DNA of 64,000 nt from Amia ocellicauda (Eukaryota; Chordata; Actinopteri; Amiiformes; Amiidae), in the NCBI RefSeq assembly GCF_036373705.1, contig NC_089857.1, positions 35,412,784 through 35,476,783 of the forward strand. Reading direction: 5' to 3'. The notes under the pieces are model-generated. The model did no database searches and had not been told where the DNA came from. It was given only the letters and a program-made list of their open reading frames with translations. Below are positions 24,965 to 36,340 of this stretch, piece by piece. The translations under genes were made by a program, and so were the position numbers. The stretch's first letter is position 1. The number at the start of each line of letters is the position of its first letter.

Positions 24965-25342
24965 CTTGTTGCTAAGCGTGGAGGCGGGCCTTATTGAGTT
25001 TGATTGACAAATGGTATGTGCTCTCAGTGACGCCACTGTGAAACTGACAGGTTTGTTGTCCAATTACAAGGCAAGAAAGGTGGACCCCTGCGCCTGGAAA
25101 GCACAGGTTTTATCCAATCACTACTTCTCAATGGGCAGGACTTCCTTTCCCCATGTATATTCCGGAACACTTTCTAGAGACAGCAATAACATATGTGTTT
25201 TGGGAATATATTCGTAAATGTTCTCAATAACACTGTCTTTTTAAATGTACCGAGTTCTTGTTGTATTTATAATAATACGTGGATTATGAACGCAGGGGCT
25301 GAGAGGGACCAGAATTGTGAGAACTGGTGAGAAGACATTGCT
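24965..25342 (+). promoter_or_regulatory. FBXL17: Candidate FBXL17 promoter and untranslated first exon
   Basis: A locally GC-richer block with a GC box (GGAGGCGGGCC at 24980-24990) and CCAAT motifs (25060-25064, 25115-25119). It ends at a strong splice donor, GTAAGTAAG from 25343. The coding exon of FBXL17 is preceded by an acceptor (TTTGTCTTCCGCAG ending 28054), so at least one upstream non-coding exon is required if that acceptor is used; this block is the best candidate. Exon borders other than the donor are unknown. Confidence 0.35.
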
Positions 25343-28054
25343 GTAAGTAAGATGAACTGTTTCTTCTCCAATTCACTGCTGGAAAGTTGTTTTCTCCCAG
25401 GTTATACATTACCACCTGTAATTGTCTTAACCTGAAAGCTCAGACAGCGACAGAGCTGCCGAGGACTGATATCACCGGTTGTAAAATCGTGAAAGCTTTT
25501 TAAAAAATGATCATTTTTAGCTTCTCACGAGCACGGGAGAATATGTATTTTTCGCTGTGCAGCTCAGTAAGAAAGGCCCACTATTTATTATATAAAGAGT
25601 ATTTCTAATAACAGTGCGTTGGTGGGGAGTTGTTTATGTACTGTCACGTTATCTTGTGTCCCTGTCTCAGTCACTCACTGATAGATGTGCATCATACTAT
25701 GGTGAGAGTAATGTATATTGAATGCTAATGTATTCGATCAGGTCAAGTGTAATTAAGTATATAATAAATAAATAAATACATAAATAAAACATTGGTAGTG
25801 CATATAGCATTATTTAGAATCTCCCAAACACCGATTTCTCTGATCTTTTTACTTGCAGCAGAATTCCACGATGATGTGAATAAATACTAAACAATCATTA
25901 TTTGCAATGATTAATTTAAAATACTAATCAATACTTATGTAGATCTTGTGTGTGAGACAGTAATTTCATCCCGATTGATAACCAGGAATTTTGTTCTCTT
26001 TAAATATTATTCACCTAACGCATAATTTAAACAATTGTCAATCCATAGGGTATATTTGTATGGTTTGTCTTATTATGTTGATTGGCTACCAAACCATTAG
26101 TCTTATCCATATAAACCATTAGTTTAAACCACGAAAATGCTACTACAAAGAAATCAGACAATTGTCAAGACGACATTCTATATAAATGCAATATAACTGG
26201 GGAAGTATTTATATATAAAAAAATGTTTACTATTGTCTGTCTTTCAATGACAGAGTTAGAAAGACTCCACATTGTATAGAAGTTTGAGCCATGCACTGTT
26301 TATGAATGCAAAGTTTGCATTTATTATTTAAAAACTGCTAAATTAGTCTTTGTGACTATTTCCACTGTAGTTCAGTTGTATAAAAAAAATACTCTATCGG
26401 TTCATATAGTTGTTGATTGGAATCTGTGATGTCCAACATTCCCCTTTTTTATTTATTAACAAAACAGTCAGTTCCCACCAGTTGCCTAATGTGTCATGTT
26501 AGGTGTTAGACAATATTCAAAATTAAATAGATCAGAGTTACTGCTGTGGTTCTATTTATTGCAAAACAGAGGAGAACACTTGTTGAAGTCTCGTACGACA
26601 TGTAATCACTGCCTTCTTTTTCACAATCAATGCAATTCATTAGTAAATCAGTTTTTCCTTTTGATTTGTAGATTTCTATGGCCTATATTTTGGTGTAGTA
26701 AATTAAAGACATTACTCATATTCTCACCTCCACTATTACCACCAAACAAACTCTGTGCTAAACTGATGATCAGTGGAAGTAAAAGGTATTATGGTTTTAA
26801 TTTTTGTTGTTTTGTTGGGAAAATGTACTTCCATCTGTACTGGAAATGTGTATACAATTTAGTAGCTGGGTTTTTCTTTTGCAGTTTTAATGGATGGCAG
26901 ACCTGTTGTCCACTATTGTTTAACATCTGCAAAATCAGTAGAGGATAACTTAACAACATGGTGTTTTAGCCTTGCATTTTTCATGATGTATCACTGATTT
27001 GTATTTTCAGGGCCCTTGGATAGATATCTTAGAATTGTATTCATTTCTAATTTATAGCTATTATTGTTTTCCCCTTTCATACTTCCAACAAATTCCAACT
27101 ACCATCTGCACTCTTTCAGTGGCCTTTAAAAGCACTGTTAAGATCAATGCTGTATAGACATTTGCATCTTCTGACTCTTTCAATCTGCAAGGGATATAAA
27201 GTATCGGAGGTGTTGGCAATAAGATGGTCAGAGTTCTGACTGATGCTGCCAAGCTCCACATGGCCAGTGAGAGGAGGTATCTAACACAGCAAGCTGACAA
27301 TTCCCCAGCTGACTCCACAATCATCAAGTCCCTGAAGAATTATGAGCTCTGGGGATTCACAAACAAATTCAGTAATTTGGACTGGGTTTAAAGAAACTTG
27401 TCTTGCACTCTGCTGAAAGTGTTTTACCTGCTTAGCAACCTGGGACACCCACATTCCTCCCCCCGTTTGTAAAACCCTTTCCTTGCTTTTGTCGTCCACA
27501 CGCATACATTACTTTTTTTTTTTTTTTTTTCTTCAATGAGTTTGTTGTTTTCGGTTCAATATTTCACTATCTTCACTGTGCAGATCTATATATTTCTGCT
27601 TCATGAATATTATTTTGAAAGGGGTTCCATTATTTCATACATCTTTCATTGATAAGTGGTTTGATGTGTTTTCTTCACCATGCAGCCGTGCAAATGTAGA
27701 ATGAGGTGAAATCATAGCACCCTTCATCAAACATCAAATTTATGCTTTAGTTTTGTGTGAAAGAATTTGCTTAAGGCTTTGTATTATTTATCTTATTAGA
27801 AAGTAATATTTTACAGGATGTTTAATCATGTTTTTATTAAAAAATTTAGCTTTTGTTTTAGCTTTTGTCTAACATAGATTTAGAATGATAATCATCATAT
27901 ATAAAACTGCTGCTTTGGTGTTCGGAGAGCGATGTCAAGCTCCTTCCCCCTTGCAAGTACGTGGAAACTTGCCTAATTGTATCAGTACATTTTGTGTGAC
28001 TCACCTGTGAAATTGTGTAGCTTGTGTGAAGCTGTGCGTATTTGTCTTCCGCAG
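25343..28054 (+). other. FBXL17: Probable first (untranslated) intron of FBXL17
   Basis: It runs from the donor at 25343 to the acceptor ending at 28054. It is AT-rich with simple AAAT runs (25766-25788) and a T run (27512-27531). A part at 27060-27510 has two overlapping minus-strand open frames but no recognisable family. No RNA gene was seen. Confidence 0.35.
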
Positions 28055-28073
28055 AGCACCCTGAGTCTTCTAT

Positions 28074-30500
28074 ATGGGCCATCTTCTTTCGAAAAATGGT
28101 AAGCGTGTGAAGAAGAGGAAACGAAAACTGCGGAAGAACTGCTTTCTGCACGGGCCGTGCATGCTGTGCTTCATTGTGCACAACAGCGGCAGCCTTGACG
28201 AGGACCAGCTTGAGAGCGCTTCCAAACTTGCTGAGAGGTACGCCACACTTAGTTCCCCCGAGGACTGTGCCAAGTTTCTCCTGTCCCCCAAGGAGCTTGC
28301 CATCTGGGAGGAGCAGGGCAAGAGCCTGCTGTCCAGCGTTCCGGCCAAGCTCATCGGGCCCCAGCTCTTCCGAACCGTCTCCAACGAGTACTCTGAGATG
28401 GTCTGCAAGCGAAAGTGCACAGGGGTACAGAGGTGCACACCCTGCAAACAACCGAGATGCACTTTCCAAGAGGTGACGGAAAACGGTGCTGGTGGTGACT
28501 CGGCGGCCCAGTGCCACATCCCTCTGTGCCCTCTGCCTTCCTCGTCCTCGGACGGCTCCAACGTGGGCCTGCAGACAGACTCGGGGGAAAGCCCAGACGT
28601 CACTGGTAGCACCGCAGCCCTGCAGAGCTCCTCCGAGAGCAGCCAGCTTACGCCAACTGACAACCAGAGTGACAGTAAAGCGTTTGAGACTGACATTCCC
28701 AGCATCAATCACCTCCCATCATCAATCCTTCTGAAGGTGGGTGTAAAAAAGACACAAAATGACAGAAACATGGCTCCACTGGTCCTTCTAGCAATGCAGA
28801 ATAATGCATTGTTTTGGGGTTCACACACTGCAGTTCAATTTTTGTACTCTTTACAAATTTCTGGATGCAAATACATGCCCCAGACAGAGCCTTCAATGAT
28901 AAAATGTAACTTATACAGTTATGATCATAATATTCAAACTTTGATGTCCCTGGATGAAGTGTGTAATTAGCACAGAGACTAGATGCAGGCAAATGTGTAT
29001 TTTCAGCATCTGCTTAAAAAAAATAAAAGCATACACAAATCTACATAAGAGCTATTTCTGCTTTATAATAATCTGAGATAACTGATGTGTTTCTGATCAT
29101 ATTCAAATTGTATTGAAAAAGTGGCCTCACAACTTTGCAGGGGTTACAGTAAAGCTTACTACCTCTTTGATGTATGTTTTCTGATTTCACTGTTGCATTT
29201 CGTAGTTTTAACAGATGTTGCTGCGCTGAGGGAGCTGTAGTAAGAGGATGTTTTATGGTATACATCCTGAAAGTACAATTTAAGTCTGCTTTATTATTCT
29301 GTCTCCTGAGGCACAGCTGAAATTGTGTGATTCAATTTAATCTCCATTCCCTATTTGATTTATGACTCGGAGTATGTGAATTAAAATATCAAAACAATCA
29401 TAATTGTGTTGGACATGATATTTCAGGAATGGTAACTACTGTGGACAGCAATGGTAAATCGCATAGACTTATTTTGTTTGTCAGAACCACCGAGTTACTG
29501 AAGACCTTAAAGGAATGAACTCCACCTATTGCCCTGTCCATTGCCAGAAAGATTGAAAGACCACAGCAATACAACTTTTCTCAAGATTAAGCAAAACTAA
29601 AAAAAATGTACATATGTTTAATATAAATTTGCTGAATTACAGTTATAAGGTTTTATTCTAACTTAAGTCAAATTTAAACGTAAGAAGAATGATCACTTCT
29701 GCAGCTCCTTTTTGCGAGGTTGAAATAAGTATTTTGTTAACTTAACAGTACTCAACTTAATCAGCAACATACATTTAATAAGTTACCTTTTTTGAAATCG
29801 TGAGTAAGCTATTGGCTTTTCTGGCACCTGTTTCCCCACTCTTTTGCCTGAACCCAACATCAGACGTCAGCTTTAAAGTTTCTCATTCCTGGTCTATTCC
29901 AATTCAGGAGCGTGAGTTGTAATTTAATTTTGTTAGTGCTGTACGATTAGCTCCTTTGTTCCAGGATCATTAGAGACTTATGGAAGTCCAGAACCCTGGT
30001 GGGAAAGGCATTCTGCTAATTCAGTTTGTTGCTCGCATTAATGGTAATGTAATGAGCAGTTATTAGCATATTAATATCCATCAAAAACTCAGTTTGGGGT
30101 GAAAGTAAATTAAATAGAAAAGAAAATTAAATGAGGTCTCATTTCATTAGAAAATTAAACAGTGCACTGTCATAGAGGTTTAACGATCTGTGTCTTGACA
30201 ATACAGTCTCTGTCTTTGTATAATTAGACTATACAAGGAGCTACATGGTAGTCATGCTCGCAACTGTTATTTTGCTCTTATATACATAAGATATACATGT
30301 TTATCAACTTGCTCTTGGGTTTTTATTCAGCGATCTGTTTATATTTTGGTGCTGATGTTATGCGTGTTTTTGTCATGAAGTTAATTATAAACCACAGCAT
30401 AAATCTGCAGTCATCCGGTAAGTCAAATAGGATTTTTGATTAAGTGTAAATATTAGGAAACAATCTGAAGTCTCCAAAGAAATATATATATATGTTGTTG

Positions 30501-30554
<54 letters not shown>

Positions 30555-32757
30555 TATTTATTTACATATTTAAAAAAAATATTATTTCATTTTTTGTTCA
30601 CCTTCCTTAAAGCCAGCTGCTAAGATTGGAGAACAGCACTCCATTGTTAAGCTGTCCCAGGTAGGCCTACCTGCTGAGCAGCAGTGTATGGAGATGGATG
30701 TAGCTGAATCCTAGAAAGAGTCTCATCCCTCATGATTTATGAGAACTTCATAGGCTCTAGTTCATTCAGGCCGCAGCAGTGACTAGCATGACTGAGACTA
30801 ATATCCACCGTGACGACACAAACCTCGCCTTCTGTATTATTTAGTCTTATTGTTTTGTTGATGTATGCAAATCTATTTAGGATTTACATAAGTATTTATT
30901 TTTGAAATGTGTATTTTCAAAATTAGCTCCCGTTTTGATTCTGATTACTTTCTCCCTCAGGTGTTTTCTCATCTATCTGTCAGGGAACGCTGTCTTTCTG
31001 CATCACTAGTTTGCAAGTATTGGTATGATCTATGTTTAGATTTTCAGTTCTGGAAGCAAATAGACCTCAGTGGCTTGCAACAGGTATGTCTGTTTTTAAT
31101 GTGTTTTATTATTATTTTTACTTTGTGCTCATTATTGGTTAAAACATTGGTGCTATATGTAAAATATGTAATGGGATGCAGCATTAATTCTGTAAAGCTT
31201 TTAGTTTTGTTACTTTCTGTAAATGGAGGACATCCCCTTTGCAGAAGTCAGTGTTATAAAATCTGAAGCTATTATAGTATTGTGGTGTACACGTATTTCT
31301 CGGTGAAAAATGTGTATTTCTCTGTGTATTTCTCAAATGCAAAGCATGAAAGAAATATGCTCTTAAAAAAAAAAAAAAAAAAAAGTTGTAGAGCAGTCAA
31401 AACAAATGATCTGACAATGTGCTTTACATAAACCCTTTCTCTCTGTTTATTTTTTGCAGGTCACCGATGACCTTTTGGTAAAGATTGCATCAAGGAGACA
31501 GAACGTCACTGAAATTAATATCTCAGATTGCCGGAATGTATTAGATTTTGGCATTTGCTCTCTAGCATCGCAGTGTGCGGGCCTCCTGAAATATACAGCA
31601 TACCGGTGTAAACAGCTCAGTGACCTGTCTCTCATCACTATTGCAATGCACTGTCCACTCCTGCAAAAGGTGCATGTGGGCAACCAAGATAAACTCACAG
31701 ATGAAGCACTAAAAAAGGTAACACTCCAAAAATACCTTAAGAAGTTTAAATCAATAAGTGAAATGATTTATTTAATTGGATTGCGCCATAATAAAACTAT
31801 GTGGGAACATGTTTTTATTAAAGCACAGAAACCCTAGTTACCCAGCGGTGTACCTGGACATTGTGGTGGCTAAACTGAGTATCCATTGAACACTGTACAT
31901 GTGTTTAACTAGTTCTCAATCTCAGTAATTCAAGATCCACCAAAATATCCTTCTTCTGTGTTTTTCTAGGCCTCCAAAGCAGAGGTCTGTATTGATTCGT
32001 TCTATCTGCACAGTACCGCAAAAAACATCAACATAGGCCCTAAGAATATTGCTATTTTATAGAGTTGCTGCTTAGGCGGTATTTCAGTTTAGTAAGCACA
32101 GAATGGCTCTCTATTGTGTTGTCACTTTTTTCCCTTTTTTCCAAAACAAATTATTATTTTATGTATGCTATTCCTCCTCACAGCTGTCGTTGGAGCATGC
32201 CTCTGGGAATCTGCTACATATCTTAAGTCTTTTAAATTTAAGGAAACCATTACATTTCTTCTGATCTACATGTCTTTAGTTACAAAAGTGGTTGTTTTAT
32301 ATATTACAGAGTTGTGTTAACAAAATACCTTATAATACCTCATATTCCCTCTCCCTCCTTAATCTCCAAGGATTTGCAAATTATTATTTTTTTACCATCC
32401 CCAGGCTGTTGTTAAAACCAGTGGTCAGTAGGTCCGTTTGCTGTTAACCCACCATTTTTTAAACTCCTTTCCTGATTGTATCTGTGTTTTAAATCCAGAC
32501 CAAAAACGTCCCTCTTTGATTTGGCATATTGATATTGTAAACTGCCTTGGGCTATATGTAAATGCATATTGTGTTGTATAAGGAAAAAATGACATTACAG
32601 TAAATCTCATTCATTCTTATAATAGCTGGGAGTGCACTGCTCAGAACTGAAGGATGTCCACTTTGGCCAGTGCTACAGCATAACTGACGAAGGCATGGTG
32701 GCTCTAGCAAAGGGATGCCCAAAGCTGCAAAGAATCTACATGCAAGAAAACAAACTG
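28074..32757 (+). CDS. FBXL17: FBXL17, F-box and leucine-rich repeat protein 17, first four coding exons (3' part beyond the window)
   Basis: Coding exons 28074-28736, 30961-31083, 31460-31717 and 32626-32757, all phase 0 with GT/AG borders, give the first 392 residues (the human protein is 701). The start MGHLLSK, then CFLHGPCMLCFIVH and EMVCKRKCTGVQRCTPCKQP, match the human N-terminus. The F-box spans exons 1-2 at about residues 210-255 (INHLPSSILLK, VFSHLSVRERCLSASLVCKY, WYDLCLDFQFWKQIDLS). Leucine-rich repeats follow (EINISDCRNV, YTAYRCKQLSD, VHVGNQDKLTDE, KDVHFGQCYSITDEGM, LQRIYMQENKL). FBXL17 is the substrate receptor of an SCF (SKP1-CUL1-RBX1) ubiquitin ligase that removes misassembled BTB-domain dimers. 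The low-complexity part of exon 1 is much shorter than in mammals, and exon 1 is GC-rich in an AT-rich setting. The remaining repeats were not found up to 64000. Confidence 0.95.
28737..30960 (+). other. FBXL17: FBXL17 intron after coding exon 1
   Basis: AT-rich intron. It holds a dense block of TAAT-type sites at 30030-30170 (see findings) and a long (ATT)n microsatellite at about 30501-30560. No further exon was seen. Confidence 0.6.
30501..30560. repeat. (ATT)n microsatellite
   Basis: About 18 ATT units followed by ATTT units, in the FBXL17 intron upstream of the exon that completes the F-box. Confidence 0.95.
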
Positions 32758-33997
32758 GTATGTCTCCTCCAATGCAGACTGCATTGTTACAAGTTGTAAA
32801 GAACAAATGTTTTAGTCTAGGTAGTGTTATGGAGGCTATTTAATCACACATGGGAAGTACCATGAAAATAATTAAATTAATATTTAAAAAAACAAAAAAA
32901 AACTTCCTTTGGCTAAGGTACAGGGTACAAATGAAATACTATGCCAGACTGAAACTCGGTAAGACCTCCAAATACCATGCAAACAAACAAAATGTTGTAG
33001 TTAAATTCTCCTCAAACAGCTGTTATCACTAGTCAGTGGACATGCTGAGCCAAAGGATGAGAAGTTTGAAACTCTTTGAAAAAATTCAAAGTAAAGTACA
33101 TATTTCCAGCCACATTTCAGTGCAAGCAGACAATTAAAATATTCCACCCATTTGCCCTCTGCATTTATCTGATTATCTGCATTTGAGAATGATTAAACCA
33201 ATGCTACATTCCCAAGCCATATGGGAAGAGCAGCAGGTTCAAATTTGTCTTCATCTTGGTGCTCATGCAGCTCAGACACTTGCAAGCTTGATCTAGTTAA
33301 ACATGTGGAAGTTGTTTTGGAATTGTTTGGATTTATTCTATTTCCATTTGCCAACGTTTGCTGGGTTCTCAACACAAGAAAACAAAAAGAGAAATCCACC
33401 TAGCTTTGCAATGACCTGAGACTCTGAGAAGTTACTGCAAATTACATTTGTTTTAGAGACGCTTATGTTTCTGGAGAGACATCAGTGGCCATAGGTGTGG
33501 ATATCCACTTTATAGATATTTCATTGTATTTAACTTGTGTGTTACGAACGTGGCAGAGCCCTCGTGTAAAGCAGTTTTCTTCATCTGCTCCAGACCCAGC
33601 TAAACCCTGTAAATGCTGCACCAAACAGAAGTCTGCTAACTGAACATGCATAAGTGCTGATAACCCTTGCCTTGGGAATTGCATCATCCCATTACAGCGT
33701 GGCATTCTGTGATACACGAGAACTAGTCTAAGCTTTCAAGAAATTATTTGAACTTGACAGGCATGTGTAATTTGTGTTTTTTCTGCATCTTTTCAGAACT
33801 CTTCATTTGGTTTCATACGTTTTCGTTTTTTTTTCCAATGGATGCACTACATTTCAACAGATATCTAAAACTCATACAGCTTTAGGAGTAATTCATCACT
33901 AATTCCACACATGCAAAAGAAGCATTGAGTGATTTATTTAAAATATAAATAAAACCTGTCCTTTAATAATGAGGCTGCCTGTCTTATTGTCATTCTC
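32758..33997 (+). other. FBXL17: Start of the large FBXL17 intron
   Basis: It begins with donor GTATGTC after ENKL. The next human exon encodes VTDQSVKAF; nothing similar was found here. No repeat family was recognised in this stretch. Confidence 0.5.
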
Positions 33998-34315
33998 TTG
34001 AAGATGATTATTATTTATTTATTAGCAGACACCCTTGTCCAGGGCAACTTACAAAACATAAGAGCAATACAAAGTGCAATAATACAGTGCAGTTCAAGGC
34101 ATAATACATTTTACACATTCAGAATTTACACAAGTGTATACGAGATATACAGTAAACAATATATAAGGTCTTACATCCTAGATTGTAAAAGCTGATAATT
34201 GCAGACAAGATGTTAAGTCAAAGTTAGGAGCTAAGGGAGAGGGAGCATAGGGGAAATCAAAATAAACAATACGAGTGCTAGTAATGCAAAGGCAAGAGTA
34301 TTATTTTCAAATGTG
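33998..34315 (-). repeat. LINE/SINE 3' end in reverse orientation
   Basis: It begins with ATTATTTATTTATTAGCAGA, CACCCTTGTCCAGGGCAAC, the reverse complement of the GCCCTGGATAAGGGCGTCTG tail seen near 9070 and 18820. About 270 bases of likely element body follow (to near 34315). The inner border is approximate. Confidence 0.65.
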
Positions 34316-35439
34316 ACCCTTCCTTAAAAGGTTCAAACCGATAGCACTGAAAATTCAGCTTTTTCTCCCACAACAGAATCCTCTGTTTTTGTGAGGGAAA
34401 ATGAGTAGCAGTAAAGTGCACTGTCAGAAATCTGCCTTTCACTCTCATCTGTATTTATAATGTCAGCTTGTACTTCTTGAAAAATGATCTTGGTCTTGTA
34501 GTTTTTAGTTTATAGAATGTAATTCAGTACCTCTACAGGTGTGTAATGTATTACACTTAAGGGGAAAGGATGTTGATCAAAACAAATTTGTCAACCTTCA
34601 CAGAGATTGGACACATTTAAAATGCTAGTATATACTCAATTTGTAGTGCACGTTGCATGAAAGTAGTAACATTTATGATTTTTTTTAAATAAAAAATACA
34701 ATGATGGTAGCTCTTCAGAGTTCTGAAAGAATGGTATTGCTGATTAGTGCCCAAAATCAATTCTATGAGCATTTGCCTGTGGGAAGCTCCAGGTCACAAT
34801 ATCTCTATGCTAACAGCAGATGTCAGTGGTGATCCATTTTTGATATTAATACACACACAGTCATGTTTTTGTTTTGTTTCACATTCTTAAAAATAAGTAG
34901 AAAACTAAATTAAATTAAAGAAAAATGATATATGTGGTTCAGAACTAACTGTAGTACAATATTCTATCCATTATAATTTTAGGGAAAACACATTTTATCT
35001 TGGTAATGGCTAAACATTAACATAGAAAACTGTAGACATGAAAAAAGCATGTCTGGATGAACCAGATCTGAAATTGGATCCTTTGGACTCCTTTAAATAT
35101 TTTTTTTCCTGGTCTGCTTATTATTTTGGCAGATTCTTACAATGCTATGACAAATAGAAACTGTTAAATTAGTGTGTTTTTCTGTCTCCAGTTTTTGTTT
35201 TCTGCTTTTAAATCATTGTCATTTTTAATACAGGGGCCAACTGAACTTTGTTGATTTATATCTGCTTAGTAAAAAGCTAAAACATACAAAGTGCAGGATT
35301 TAGATATATATGGAAATATATTACTGGCAGTCACAGTGTCGGGGCCACATGACCAAACTTGCCAATATTACCATAACCAAATTTAACAGAATACATGTGT
35401 TTGGTAATTTTTCTAAAAATATTTCTCCATAGATTAGGC

Positions 35440-36332
35440 CAGGGGTAGTCAATAATTTTTTTGTCAGGGTTCAAATTTCTTGGTCAGGGTATAGTCAAAG
35501 TCCAGACTCCAGAGGGGGAAAAAAATCACACCTCCAAATGCCCCTTTCCAACACACACACACACAATTCTGTGAATTAGTAATATACCTCATTGCTTATA
35601 TATTTAGTACATTCTTTTGACAAAGTACAATATGGGACACATCCAGTGAAAAATCCCATATCAATCGACATTATGCAGGCAAACTAGATGCTGTCTGTGT
35701 TGCTTGTCAGTCACAGAGATCAATTTTGGCAGATCGATTGGTGCCCCTGCTAGAAATATGTGTCGTCTTTGGAAATAAGCTGTGTTTCCACTGCTGATGT
35801 GGGAGTTTCTAGGTGAATGCAAGCTATGGCACCGTGCCCCCCCTATATATACACCACTGGTCATGTGTATGCACTTTTATATTATGGAAGTGAGGTTGAA
35901 ATATGCCCACACGACCAACAATCCACAGTTTAGTTGTTTATTTATAGAAATCACAAAAATAAACCAAATAACTTTTTGTTTTACTAGTACAAAGTGACGC
36001 TCTTGCCCCAGTCTGGAACGTGTATGAAGACGTGAACCGTGAACCTGTGAGCAAACAACTAATTATCTAACGGGAACACTAGCTCTATATAGGACATTCC
36101 ATATTACACCAAATATATAACATCCTATTGGCTATATACCCAAGAAGGGCTGATACTAGGTTCTACACAATAAACACTGAGTGCAACAAACCGCTGTAAC
36201 AATACATTAATAAATAAATACATAAATAAAAAAATAAAAAAGATAATCTTAATTAAATGTATTCTTGCGGACCGTTCAGAAGTGTCTGTTGTTGGTAGAT
36301 TTGGCCTGCGGTCCGCCTATTGACTACCCCTG
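35440..36332. mobile_element. hAT-type non-autonomous element (893 bp) with 8-bp target duplication
   Basis: The left end is CAGGGGTAGTCAATA and the right end is its exact reverse complement TATTGACTACCCCTG. The flanking 8-mers are gattaggc (35432-35439) and gattaggt (36333-36340), seven of eight equal. End sequence CAGGG...CCCTG and an 8-bp duplication are typical of the hAT superfamily. No transposase frame is present inside. A CA run lies near 35551-35564 and an AAAT-rich run near 36205-36240. It lies in the FBXL17 intron. Confidence 0.85.
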
Positions 36333-36340
36333 GATTAGGT

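Noticed and set aside
27060..27510. Two overlapping minus-strand frames that looked like a decayed coding segment
   Set aside because: I could not assign any family and the frames need a shift; kept only as unexplained intronic DNA.
27858..28712. Long minus-strand open frames (212 and 284 residues) opposite FBXL17 exon 1
   Set aside because: They are shadows of the GC-rich FBXL17 coding exon, whose sense frame has clear homology.
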